DNA of 64,000 nt from Desulfomicrobium baculatum DSM 4028 (GTDB lineage: Bacteria; Desulfobacterota; Desulfovibrionia; Desulfovibrionales; Desulfomicrobiaceae): contig NC_013173.1 in the NCBI RefSeq assembly GCF_000023225.1, forward strand, positions 870,501 through 934,500, given 5' to 3'. Of this stretch, positions 18,057-26,151 are shown piece by piece. Position numbers and translations under genes: made by a program. Numbering within the stretch: the stretch's first letter is position 1; each line of letters starts with the position of its first letter. The notes under the pieces were generated by a model. It was not told the DNA's origin. It did no database searches and saw only the letters and a list, made by a program, of their open reading frames with translations.

Positions 18057-19162
18057 CTGTCAAGGGCGGCGAGAAGGCCATTGCCGCCGCGCACAGGCTG
18101 CTGGCCCGGGAGCGGCGCGGCGACGAGTCCGTGCCGGAAATTTCCCTGGAGCAGATCCGCCAGCAGCTGTCCCTGTCGGTGGACCGGGTCATGAGCGAGG
18201 GCTCCCTTTACGATCCGCACCTTGCGGCCCTGGCCGTGAAGCAGGCGAGGGGCGACCTGATGGAGGCCATCTTTCTGCTGCGCGCCTACCGCACGACCTT
18301 GCCGCGCTTTGGCTACGCCCTGCCCATGGACACGTCACGGATGCATGTTCGCCGCCGCATTTCCGCGACGTTCAAGGACGTCCCTGGCGGTCAGCTGCTC
18401 GGACCGACCTTCGACTACACCCATCGTTTGCTTGATTGGGGCCTGGCCGGGGCACAGGAGCAGGAAGGGGGAGTCCCGGTGCCGACGGAGATCGACGAAG
18501 CGACTAACACGCGTGGCACGCCCGGCACGCCGAACATGCCGCGCGTGCTCGATGTGCTGGGCCGCGAAGGCATCATCGAATCCGAGGGCCGGGGCGACGA
18601 TCCCGAACCGGGCGACCTGACCCGCCACCCCTTGACCCTTCCCGCCGGACGCTCCATGCGCCTCCAGAATCTGGCCCGCGCCGACGAGGGCTTCCTGCTG
18701 GCCATGGGCTATTCCACCCAGCGCGGCTTCGGCAATTCCCATCCCTTTGTCGGTGAGATCCGCATGGGCGAGGTGGAAATCGAATTTGTGCCGGAAGAAC
18801 TGGGTTTTTCCGTGACCATCGGCGAGATCACCCTGACCGAGTGCGAGACCGTGAACCAGTTCATCGGCTCCGGCGACGCCCGCTTCACGCGCGGCTATGG
18901 CCTGACCTTTGGCCAGGGCGAACGCAAGGCCATGAGCATGGCCCTGGTGGACAGGTCGCTGCGCGCCGGGGAGCTGGGCGAGGAGGTGCGCGGACCGGCC
19001 CAGGATCAGGAATTTGTCCTCTACCACAGCGACAACGTCGAAGCCTCGGGCTTTGTGCAACATCTGAAGCTGCCGCATTACGTTGATTTCCAGTCCGAAC
19101 TGGCCCTGGTGCGCGGGTTGCGCAGGGACGCCGCAGGCAAGGAGGAAGACCATGAACGCTGA
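18047..19162 (+). CDS. phnI: C-P lyase core subunit PhnI
   Basis: 371 residues (E. coli 354). PhnI carries the nucleosidase activity that displaces adenine from ATP with the phosphonate (family knowledge). Seen: MYVAVKGGEKAI at the start, RRISATFKDVPGGQLLGPTFDYTHRLLDWGL in the middle, and the GYSTQRGFGNSHPFVGEIRMG block. Overlaps phnH by 10 and phnJ by 11 bases. Confidence 0.95.
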   Translation: MYVAVKGGEKAIAAAHRLLARERRGDESVPEISLEQIRQQLSLSVDRVMSEGSLYDPHLAALAVKQARGDLMEAIFLLRAYRTTLPRFGYALPMDTSRMHVRRRISATFKDVPGGQLLGPTFDYTHRLLDWGLAGAQEQEGGVPVPTEIDEATNTRGTPGTPNMPRVLDVLGREGIIESEGRGDDPEPGDLTRHPLTLPAGRSMRLQNLARADEGFLLAMGYSTQRGFGNSHPFVGEIRMGEVEIEFVPEELGFSVTIGEITLTECETVNQFIGSGDARFTRGYGLTFGQGERKAMSMALVDRSLRAGELGEEVRGPAQDQEFVLYHSDNVEASGFVQHLKLPHYVDFQSELALVRGLRRDAAGKEEDHER

Positions 19163-20006
19163 AGCCATGCCCGGATACAACTATGCATATCTGGACGAGC
19201 AGACCAAGGGCATGATTCGCCGTGCAATTTTAAAGGCCGTGGCCATCCCCGGCTATCAGGTCCCCTTCGGCAGCCGCGAGATGCCTCTGCCTTACGGCTG
19301 GGGTACCGGCGGCATCCAGATCACGGCCGGCATCATCGGTCCTGATGACGTCTTGAAAGTCATCGACCAGGGGGCCGACGACACGACCAACGCGGTTTCC
19401 ATCCGTTCCTTTTTCGCCAGAACGGCGCAGGTGGCCACAACCACCGCCACGGAAGAGGCCACGGTCATCCAGACCCGGCACCGCATCCCGGAAGCGCCGC
19501 TCAAATCCGGCCAGATTCTCGTCTATCAGGTGCCCATCCCCGAACCTCTGCGCTTCATGGAGCCCAGCGAGTCCGAGACGCGGACCATGCACGCTTTGGA
19601 GGAATACGGGGTCATGCACGTCAAGCTCTATGAGGACATAGCCGTACACGGCCGCATCGCCACCAGCTACAACTATCCCGTCAAGGTCGAGGGTCGCTAC
19701 ATCATGTGCCCATCCCCCATCCCCAAATTCGACAATCCCAAGATGGACGACTGCTCGGCCCTGCAGCTTTTCGGCGCAGGACGCGAAAAGCGCATCTACG
19801 CCATCCCGCCCCACACCAGGGTGAAGAGCCTGGATTTCGAGGACCATCCCTTCGAGATCCAGGCCTGGGACGAAGCCTGCGCCATCTGCGGATCGCGGCA
19901 GAGCTTTCTCGACGAGATCATCACCGACGACCGAGGTGGACGCATGTTCGTCTGTTCGGATTCGGATTACTGCGCGCGGCGCGTGCGTGAGCAGGAGGAT
20001 AAGTGA
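19152..20006 (+). CDS. phnJ: C-P lyase radical SAM subunit PhnJ
   Basis: 284 residues (E. coli 281). It breaks the C-P bond of 5-phosphoribosyl 1-phosphonate, giving alkane and the 1,2-cyclic phosphate. The unusual C-terminal cluster motif CX2CX21CX5C is intact (CAIC ... CSDSDYC). The start at 19152 follows GGAGGAAG and sits inside the phnI end. Its TGA overlaps the phnK ATG by one base. Confidence 0.97.
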   Translation: MNAEAMPGYNYAYLDEQTKGMIRRAILKAVAIPGYQVPFGSREMPLPYGWGTGGIQITAGIIGPDDVLKVIDQGADDTTNAVSIRSFFARTAQVATTTATEEATVIQTRHRIPEAPLKSGQILVYQVPIPEPLRFMEPSESETRTMHALEEYGVMHVKLYEDIAVHGRIATSYNYPVKVEGRYIMCPSPIPKFDNPKMDDCSALQLFGAGREKRIYAIPPHTRVKSLDFEDHPFEIQAWDEACAICGSRQSFLDEIITDDRGGRMFVCSDSDYCARRVREQEDK

Positions 20007-20779
20007 TGGATGATGAACTGCTTCGCGTCACGGGTCTGACCCGCTACTACGGAAACCGCGTGGGCTGCCGCGACGTGAATTTTACCCTCTGGCCCGGCGA
20101 GGTACTGGCCATTGTCGGTGAGTCGGGTTCGGGCAAGTCCACGCTTTTGAGCCTTTTGTCCGGACGGCTGATGCCCACCAGGGGGGAGGTGTCCTACCGG
20201 GACCGGGACGGCCGCTGGCTGTCCCTGGCCGAACTGTCCGAGGCCGACCGCCGCCGCCTGCAGCGCACGGACCTGGGCGTCGTGCACCAGAATCCGCGCG
20301 ACGGGCTGCGCATGCGCGTCAGCGCCGGAGGCAACATCGGCGAACGGCTCATGGCCTTGGGAGATCGTCATTATGGGCGGATCCGCAGGGCGGGCCTGGA
20401 CTGGATGGAGCGGGTCGAACTGGACCAGGCCCGCATCGACGATCACCCCTCGGCCTTTTCCGGCGGCATGCAGCAGCGCTTGCAGATCGCCCGCAACTTG
20501 GTCACGGAGCCGCGCCTCATTTTCATGGACGAGCCCACCAGCGGCCTTGACGTCTCAGTCCAGGCCAAGCTCCTGGACCTGTTGCGCCATCTGGTCTCGT
20601 CCCTGGGGCTGGCCGTGGTGCTGGTCACCCACGATCTGGCCGTGGCCCGCATCCTGGCCCATCGCATGATGGTCATGCGCGGCGGCGAGGTCGTGGAGAC
20701 GGGCCTGTCCGATCAGGTTCTGGACGACCCGTGCCACCCGTACACCCAACTTCTGGTCTCATCCATTCTGCAAGCGTGA
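20006..20779 (+). CDS. phnK: C-P lyase ATPase PhnK
   Basis: 257 residues. ABC-type ATPase that docks on the PhnGHIJ core rather than on a membrane permease. Walker A GESGSGKST, signature FSGGMQQRLQIARNL, Walker B LIFMDEPTSGLD. The GLRMRVSAGGNIGERL segment after the Q-loop (VVHQNPRDGLR) is typical of PhnK. Seven bases separate it from phnL. Confidence 0.95.
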   Translation: MDDELLRVTGLTRYYGNRVGCRDVNFTLWPGEVLAIVGESGSGKSTLLSLLSGRLMPTRGEVSYRDRDGRWLSLAELSEADRRRLQRTDLGVVHQNPRDGLRMRVSAGGNIGERLMALGDRHYGRIRRAGLDWMERVELDQARIDDHPSAFSGGMQQRLQIARNLVTEPRLIFMDEPTSGLDVSVQAKLLDLLRHLVSSLGLAVVLVTHDLAVARILAHRMMVMRGGEVVETGLSDQVLDDPCHPYTQLLVSSILQA

Positions 20780-20786
20780 GGCATCC

Positions 20787-21479
20787 ATGAATATTCCCAT
20801 GATTTCCATTCGCTCCCTGGCCAAGACCTTTGTCCTGCACACCCAGGGCGGGACATGCATCCGAGCCTTCGACGGCGTGGATCTCGACGTCGCGGCCGGG
20901 GAGTGCGTCGCCCTGCACGGCCCCTCCGGCGCGGGCAAGTCGAGCCTGCTGCGTTCCATCTACGCCAACTACCGGCCCACAACGGGCAGCGTCGTTATCA
21001 GTCATGACGGGGACGGTGTGGACATGACGTCCGCCCAGCCCCGTACGGTTCTCGACGTGCGCCGCCGCACCCTCGGCTATGTCAGCCAGTTCCTGCGCGT
21101 CATCCCCCGCGTCTCCTGTCTCGACCTGGTGGCCGAGCGCCTCGCCGCCATGGGCGTGGGCCTGGATGAAGCCAGGGACAGGGCCGGACGGATGCTGGCC
21201 CGCCTGAACATCCCCGAGCGCCTGTGGTCCCTGGCCCCGGCGACTTTCTCGGGCGGCGAGCAGCAACGCGTCAACATCGCGCGCGGCTTCATCCGCGACT
21301 ATCCCATCCTGCTCCTCGATGAGCCCACGGCTTCCCTGGACGGAGAGAACCGAAGCACCGTCGTGGACATGATTCTCGAAGCCAAGAAACGAGGCGCGGC
21401 AGTGGTGGGCATCTTTCATGACGACGACGTGCGCGGGCGGGTCGCCAACCGCTGCCTGCTGCTGAACAGACCGGAGTAA
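20787..21479 (+). CDS. phnL: C-P lyase-associated ATPase PhnL
   Basis: 230 residues. ABC-type ATPase required for phosphonate use; it associates with PhnK on the C-P lyase complex. Walker A GPSGAGKSS, Q-loop GYVSQFLRVIPRVS (the PhnL form), signature FSGGEQQRVNIARGF, Walker B ILLLDEPTASLD. Followed three bases later by phnM. Confidence 0.95.
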   Translation: MNIPMISIRSLAKTFVLHTQGGTCIRAFDGVDLDVAAGECVALHGPSGAGKSSLLRSIYANYRPTTGSVVISHDGDGVDMTSAQPRTVLDVRRRTLGYVSQFLRVIPRVSCLDLVAERLAAMGVGLDEARDRAGRMLARLNIPERLWSLAPATFSGGEQQRVNIARGFIRDYPILLLDEPTASLDGENRSTVVDMILEAKKRGAAVVGIFHDDDVRGRVANRCLLLNRPE

Positions 21480-21482
21480 GCC

Positions 21483-22625
21483 ATGAGTGAAATGATCCTT
21501 GCCAACGCCCGCATCGTCCTTGAGGGCGAGACTGTCCTCGGTGCCGTGAGCGTCCGTGACGGCCTGATCCACGATGTCTCCCCCGGCGCGAACGCTTGTT
21601 CCGACGCCGTCGATTTCGGTGGCGACCTGCTCATCCCCGGACTGGTCGAGCTGCACACCGACAACCTCGAAAAGCTGCTCGTTCCCCGGCCCGGCGTGCT
21701 CTGGCCCTCGGCCCGCGCCGCGCTGCTGGCCCACGACGCGCAGCTCATCAGCGCCGGTATCACCACCGTTCTCGACGCACTTTCCTGCGGGCAATACTAC
21801 GAGAAAAGCGACCGTCGCACCATGCTCGACCTGACCCTGACCGCCCTGGATGAGTTGCGGCCTACCGGCTTCCTGCGCGCCGAGCATTTCCTGCACGTGC
21901 GCTGCGAAATCTCCGACCCTGACATGCCGCGCCTCTTCGAACCCTTCCGAAACATGGACGACGTGCACCTTGTGTCCCTCATGGACCACACCCCCGGCCA
22001 GCGCCAGTTTGTCGACACGGACGCCTATCGCACGTATTACAGCAAGGACCGGCAGTGGTCGGACCAGGAATTCGAGGCCGAATTGACCCGCATGCAGGAG
22101 GCGCAGACCCGGTTCGCCGGAGCCCACGCCGAGGACATCCTGAGCTGGTGCCAGGCTCGCGGCGTTCCCGTGGCCAGCCACGACGACGCCACGCCCAGTC
22201 ACGTGGACTGGGCCCACGGCCAGGGCATCGTCATCAGTGAATTTCCGACCACCATGGACGCCGCGCGCCGCGCCTGCGAACTGGGACTTTTGACCCTAAT
22301 GGGCTCGCCCAACGTGGTTCGAAACGGCTCCCATTCCGGCAACGTGTCCGTGCGCGAAGTGGCCAAGGCCGGACTCCTGGGTGGCCTGTCCTCGGATTAC
22401 GTCCCGGGGAGCCTCCTGCACGCCGCCTGGATCCTGCACGCCGAAGTGGATCTGCCCCTGCACGAGGCCATGGCCCTGGTCACGCTCAACCCTGCCCGCG
22501 CCCTGGGCCTTCATGACCGAGGACGCATCGAACCCGGCCTCAAAGCCGACCTCGTGCGCGTCCACATCGACCGCGACCTGCCGGTGGTACGCCGGGTCTG
22601 GCGGGATGGGGGGCGGGTGTATTGA
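21483..22625 (+). CDS. phnM: alpha-D-ribose 1-methylphosphonate 5-triphosphate diphosphatase PhnM (first copy)
   Basis: 380 residues (E. coli 378). Amidohydrolase-superfamily enzyme that removes pyrophosphate from the ribose-phosphonate triphosphate before PhnJ acts. The PhnM form of the metal site is seen as ELHTDNLEKL, with LMDHTPGQRQF, SHDDATPSHVDWA and SSDYVPGSLLHA. A second, diverged PhnM is encoded at 26152-27288. Ends the tightly packed phnGHIJKLM run; a repeat-filled gap separates it from phnN. Confidence 0.95.
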   Translation: MSEMILANARIVLEGETVLGAVSVRDGLIHDVSPGANACSDAVDFGGDLLIPGLVELHTDNLEKLLVPRPGVLWPSARAALLAHDAQLISAGITTVLDALSCGQYYEKSDRRTMLDLTLTALDELRPTGFLRAEHFLHVRCEISDPDMPRLFEPFRNMDDVHLVSLMDHTPGQRQFVDTDAYRTYYSKDRQWSDQEFEAELTRMQEAQTRFAGAHAEDILSWCQARGVPVASHDDATPSHVDWAHGQGIVISEFPTTMDAARRACELGLLTLMGSPNVVRNGSHSGNVSVREVAKAGLLGGLSSDYVPGSLLHAAWILHAEVDLPLHEAMALVTLNPARALGLHDRGRIEPGLKADLVRVHIDRDLPVVRRVWRDGGRVY

Positions 22626-22657
22626 TGGTGTAACGGATTCCAGGGTGCGATACATCG

Positions 22658-22910
22658 TAGGGGCGAAAATTTTTTCGCCCCAACCCATGGAATCACGAAA
22701 ATTTTCCGCCAACAACGACCACGGCGGAACGCCCGTAGGGGCAGGCCCCCGTGCCTGCCCAATTTTTGGCGCACGGGAAGGATGACCACATAGGGCCGGA
22801 AGAAGGGCGGCCACGCAGGGCCGCCCCTACGATGTCGATATCATGGCGTTGATCCGGTACCGGAATCCGGGGGCGACACGTTGTAGGGGCGAAAAATTTT
22901 TCGTCCCTAC
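22658..22910. repeat. cluster of four hairpin repeats between phnM and phnN
   Basis: Four strong hairpins in about 250 bases. GGGGCGAAAA/TTTTCGCCCC lies at 22660-22681. GGGCAGGC/GCCTGCCC lies at 22739-22760. GGGCGGCC/GGCCGCCC lies at 22805-22826. The last is a 28-base near-perfect palindrome, GTAGGGGCGAAAA...TTTTTCGTCCCTAC, at 22883-22910. The first and last are copies of one unit that begins GTAGGGGCGAAAA. This style of GTAGGGGC...GCCCCTAC repeat is dispersed in intergenic regions of several bacterial groups. Confidence 0.75.
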
Positions 22911-22954
22911 GGATAACATGGGAAAATTTTTTATTGTTCTGCAACAGGATTCTT

Positions 22955-23518
22955 ATGTCAAAACTGATCTACATCATGGGGCCTTCAGGCTCCGGCAAGG
23001 ACTCTCTCATGGCCGAGGCCCGTCTGCGGCTTGCCGCCGAAGCTCCCGTCGTCTTCGCGCATCGCTACATCACTCGTCCGGCAGATGCGGGCGGGGAGAA
23101 TCATGTCGCCCTGAGCCGGGCCGAATTTCAGCTTCGCCTGTCGCGCGGCCTTTTCGCCCTGTCCTGGGAAAGCCACGGTTTTGCGTACGGCATTGGCCGG
23201 GAAATCGACATCTGGATGGAGTCGGGATTGAGTGTGGTTGTGAACGGTTCGCGCGGGGCGTTGTCTGCGGCGCTTCAAGCCTACCCGGAGCTGCTGCCCG
23301 TGCTGATCGATGTGCCCGAGCACATTTTGCGGGAACGGTTGGGCGCGCGAGGCCGCGAAGATGCCGGGGAAATCGAGGCCCGGCTGGTGCGGGCGCGCAT
23401 GGCCGTGGTCGAAGCGCCCGAGCTGGTGCGTTTCGACAACTCCGGCCCCTTGGCCGAACGTGGCCAAGCCCTGGCCGGACTGATTCTTGAAACCACCATA
23501 AGCGGCAGGAAATCATGA
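22955..23518 (+). CDS. phnN: ribose 1,5-bisphosphate phosphokinase PhnN
   Basis: 187 residues (E. coli 185). Makes PRPP from ribose 1,5-bisphosphate and ATP, the last step of the C-P lyase pathway. P-loop [11 protein letters not shown] at residues 8-18, then [23 protein letters not shown], the guanylate-kinase-like substrate segment. The start at 22955 has AGGA upstream. Overlaps the hexapeptide transferase gene by four bases. Confidence 0.93.
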   Translation: MSKLIYIMGPSGSGKDSLMAEARLRLAAEAPVVFAHRYITRPADAGGENHVALSRAEFQLRLSRGLFALSWESHGFAYGIGREIDIWMESGLSVVVNGSRGALSAALQAYPELLPVLIDVPEHILRERLGARGREDAGEIEARLVRARMAVVEAPELVRFDNSGPLAERGQALAGLILETTISGRKS

Positions 23519-24126
23519 CCATGCTCTCCCCTGAACCGACCATCCACCCCACGGCCATCGTCGTTGACAGCACCCTTGGCGCATGGACCGAGATCGGCCC
23601 GCAGACGGAGATCATTTCCTCCACCGTAGGCGACTATTCCTACCTGTGCGACCGCTGCCACGTCATGTACACGCAGGTCGGCAAGTTCTGCTCCATCGCC
23701 AACCACGCCCGCCTGAATCCGAGCAACCATCCGACCTGGCGAGCCACCCAGCACCACTTCACCTATCGCAGTTCCAAATTCGGCATGGGCCCAGATGATG
23801 ACGAGTTCTTCGCCTGGCGCAAGGAACACCCCGTGGTGCTCGGGCATGACGTCTGGATCGGACACGGAGCCCTGATCATGCCCGGCGTGACCGTGGGCAC
23901 GGGGGCGGTGGTGGCCTCGGGCGCGGTGGTGACCAAGGATGTGCCGGACTACGCCATCGTGGCCGGAATCCCGGCCAAGCCCATCAAGTACCGCTTTCCC
24001 CGCGAGATTCAGGGAAAACTCCTGACCCTGGCCTGGTGGGATTGGAAACATGAACGGCTGACGGCGGCCTTAAGGGATTTTCGGGAATTGGGTGTTGAAG
24101 CTTTTATCGAAAAGTACGCGGGGTGA
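23515..24126 (+). CDS. phosphonate-locus hexapeptide-repeat acetyltransferase
   Basis: 203 residues. Left-handed beta-helix (LbH) transferase of the subfamily that recurs in phn operons. Hexad repeats are seen at 9-50 ([19 protein letters not shown]) and 115-150 ([33 protein letters not shown]). It probably takes the place of PhnO, an N-acetyltransferase that detoxifies aminoalkylphosphonates (inference). Coupled to phnN through an ATGA overlap; last gene of the plus-strand operon. No terminator was recognised after it. Confidence 0.88.
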   Translation: MTMLSPEPTIHPTAIVVDSTLGAWTEIGPQTEIISSTVGDYSYLCDRCHVMYTQVGKFCSIANHARLNPSNHPTWRATQHHFTYRSSKFGMGPDDDEFFAWRKEHPVVLGHDVWIGHGALIMPGVTVGTGAVVASGAVVTKDVPDYAIVAGIPAKPIKYRFPREIQGKLLTLAWWDWKHERLTAALRDFRELGVEAFIEKYAG

Positions 24127-24159
24127 GAGGGGAAGAGGCATGGATGCTCTCTTTGCCGG

Positions 24160-24606
24160 TCATTCCTTTCCAAGGGCCTCCAAATCGGCGAGATCCTTCT
24201 TTCTTCCGGATGCTCTCTTGTTTTGAATGTATTGATTGAGACCTATGAAATACACCCGAACATCACCGTATTTTCCTTCTTCACGGTTGTTATATGCATC
24301 TTCCCAGGAAACTCCGGATATGGATGTCATGATGTCAACCCGGACTGGAGGATAGCCCAGCTGAATAATATTGTTTGTATTTGTAAAATCTTCCAATTTA
24401 AGGCCGGCTGAACCGAATCCAAAGTCGCTCAGAGCCTTTAAGATAAGGGACGCGTTCTTTGAATCTGATTTGACGAATATGTCGATATCTCCTGTATATC
24501 TCGGTGCGCCGAAATATGCCAGCGCGTATCCGCCGACTATGAGATATTGCACATCATGGGCGTTGAATAATTCGAGCAACTCTTTGAAGTCGTTCTGTAG
24601 TTCCAT
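24160..24606 (-). CDS. nucleotidyltransferase-fold protein (toxin-antitoxin-like)
   Basis: 148 residues of the polymerase-beta-like nucleotidyltransferase fold. Seen: YLIVGGYALAYFGAPRYTGDIDIFV, giving the GG and D-x-D catalytic motifs, with a third acidic candidate in VRVDIM. Such proteins form the catalytic half of AbiE/MNT-like modules or act on tRNA (family knowledge). Its start lies inside the 3' end of the small upstream gene (53-base overlap), suggesting a coupled pair. Base composition is AT-richer than the phn genes around it, consistent with transfer. Confidence 0.75.
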   Translation of the reverse strand: MELQNDFKELLELFNAHDVQYLIVGGYALAYFGAPRYTGDIDIFVKSDSKNASLILKALSDFGFGSAGLKLEDFTNTNNIIQLGYPPVRVDIMTSISGVSWEDAYNNREEGKYGDVRVYFIGLNQYIQNKRASGRKKDLADLEALGKE

Positions 24607-24733
24607 GCGCTTGTCTCCTTAAAAATTCAACTGCCGACAACCTTTCCTCTTGAGTTCTGCTCAGCCAATATTTCAGATCATCCATCAAATTGTCGTCTTT
24701 GATATTCTTTATCTGTACAATTTTCTTTATCAT
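24554..24733 (-). CDS. small helical protein paired with the nucleotidyltransferase
   Basis: 59 residues from the ATG at 24733; an ATG at 24778 would add 15 residues and overlap the RelE gene. It reads IKKIVQIKNIKDDNLMDDLKYW...RTQEERLSAVEFLRRQ. That is a charged helical protein of a type regularly found just upstream of small nucleotidyltransferases. Its role as antitoxin or partner is inference. Confidence 0.6.
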   Translation of the reverse strand: MIKKIVQIKNIKDDNLMDDLKYWLSRTQEERLSAVEFLRRQAHGTTERLQRVARIIQRP

Positions 24734-24755
24734 ACTTTTCTTTTGAGCTGACGTT

Positions 24756-25019
24756 TCAGAGGGATCTGTAGATATCACACCTATGCCCGATTTTCACGAC
24801 CATGACGACGAGCTCCTGATCCTTGATTTCATAGACGATTCGATATGTTCCCTGTCTCACCCGGAATCGCTCCTGGCCGGACAGTTTTTCGCTGCCGCTT
24901 GGCCTGGGATCATCCGCGAGTCCTTCGATGCGTTTCAAAATACTCTGCACATCACGTTTGGGGATCTGACGCAAATCCTTGGCCACGGACGCTTTGAAGC
25001 TCAGACTATATTTTGTCAT
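24756..25019 (-). CDS. RelE/ParE-superfamily toxin
   Basis: 87 residues. Typical features: YSLSFKASVAKDLRQIPKRDVQ at the start, then GQERFRVRQGTYRIVYEIKDQELVVMVVKIGHRCDIY, the RelE core with R-x-R, YRIVYEI and the final GHR-x-x-Y. RelE toxins cleave mRNA in the ribosomal A site; ParE-type members poison gyrase. The sequence favours the RelE branch. Overlaps its antitoxin gene by 14 bases. Confidence 0.9.
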   Translation of the reverse strand: MTKYSLSFKASVAKDLRQIPKRDVQSILKRIEGLADDPRPSGSEKLSGQERFRVRQGTYRIVYEIKDQELVVMVVKIGHRCDIYRSL

Positions 25020-25239
25020 GAGCCTTGAGGTCGTTCAAGAGTTCTTCATAGCTCATGACCGGTTCCGCCAGACGGTGCTCGAACGCCGCCAGATCCTCCT
25101 GGTCTTCGGCCAGGGCCGCCCGGACGGCGTCGTTGACGAGATCGGAGAGCGAACGGTTGGAATGTACGGCTTTAAGGCGCAGGGCCGCGTGCAGTTGCGG
25201 GTCGAAATAGATGGTGGATCGTTTTGTTGCTTCGGACAT
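25006..25239 (-). CDS. ribbon-helix-helix antitoxin of the RelE module
   Basis: 77 residues. N-terminal ribbon-helix-helix (RSTIYFDPQLHAALRLKAVHSNRSLSDLVNDAV), then an acidic C-terminal tail (EDQEDLAAFEHRLAEPVMSYEELLNDLKA) that would wrap the toxin. The ATG at 25239 has GAGGTG six bases upstream; a GTG at 25248 is the alternative. Antitoxin-before-toxin order with overlapping genes is the classic arrangement, and autoregulation is expected. Confidence 0.88.
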   Translation of the reverse strand: MSEATKRSTIYFDPQLHAALRLKAVHSNRSLSDLVNDAVRAALAEDQEDLAAFEHRLAEPVMSYEELLNDLKAHDKI

Positions 25240-25344
25240 GGTGGTCACCTCAGTAAATCATCATGTCGTCATAATGTCATGACGTCAAGGGCGTGCGTGT
25301 AGTGCTGGGCTTGCGATGAACACTGTTACCGAAGGAAAAGCCGA

Positions 25345-26049
25345 TCAGCCTTTCAGTTGGAGTGGGAAACGCCGCAAAACGGTAAAGGGTTCTTGTAAAC
25401 ATGCTTGACGAAACACGCAGATCTCCCGCACCGGGACGGGCCTGTGCAGTACGGGGGCGAGGAGGGGGATGAGCGCGGTGTGGAGGCGTTCGCGCTCGCC
25501 TGGGTCGTGGATGCTGCCGGTCAGGGTCAGGTGGAAGCGCATTTCTTCCAGTACGTAGGGGTAACCCCAGAGTCCGAGCAGGCGCTCCTGGTTCGGGGTC
25601 AGGCCTTTGGCGCGGCGACGGGCGAGCTCCTCGGGGTGGGGAGGGCGGCGAAAAGGGTCCGGGACCGTGACGCAGATGCGGGCCAGGTCTTCCAGTTCCG
25701 GGCATGGCGCGGTCGGGGTCAGGGCGAGGAAGGAGCCGATGCGTGCAAGCTCAAGTCCGGGCAGGTCGAATGATCGCATCCTTGAGGCGATCATGGCCGT
25801 GTTTTCCAGCAATTCCGTTTCATCATGCGACTCGGCCAGAAAGAAGGGCGGCTTCAAGGTGGCGTGCAACCCGTAGTGCCTGGGCGAGGCGGTCAGCTCG
25901 GCCAATCGCGCGGGCTCGATGCCCGGGATGGATGGCTGCTTCAGGGCAGCTCCCGTGCGTGCGCAGCGGCCCAGGATGGCCGAGCAGACGCTTTCGAGTT
26001 CGGACCCTTCAGACGGCGCGAAGTATATGGCGTAACGTGCTTCGGACAT
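25345..26049 (-). CDS. DUF1045 phosphonate-locus protein, 2H phosphoesterase-like
   Basis: 234 residues of the family found in phosphonate operons. It has two His-x-Thr motifs about 100 residues apart: HATLKPP and HLTLTG. This is the hallmark of the two-histidine (2H) phosphoesterase superfamily, whose members open cyclic phosphates. PhnP, the usual enzyme for ribose 1,2-cyclic phosphate 5-phosphate, was not found in the window. This protein is therefore a candidate for that step (inference). It starts about 100 bases after phnM2 on the same strand, and its own ribosome binding site is weak. Confidence 0.85.
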   Translation of the reverse strand: MSEARYAIYFAPSEGSELESVCSAILGRCARTGAALKQPSIPGIEPARLAELTASPRHYGLHATLKPPFFLAESHDETELLENTAMIASRMRSFDLPGLELARIGSFLALTPTAPCPELEDLARICVTVPDPFRRPPHPEELARRRAKGLTPNQERLLGLWGYPYVLEEMRFHLTLTGSIHDPGERERLHTALIPLLAPVLHRPVPVREICVFRQACLQEPFTVLRRFPLQLKG

Positions 26050-26151
26050 GTTCACATCATGCGGATCGAGATTGTTTCGTTATCATAACTTTCCCCAATT
26101 GATGAGGTGCAGGGGGCGCGCCCCCTGCCCGCCGGAGGCATGCCTTCAGTC

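Noticed and set aside
22658-22910. CRISPR array between phnM and phnN
   Set aside because: The repeated units are palindromes of unequal spacing with only two real copies, there are no regular spacers, and no cas genes are present.
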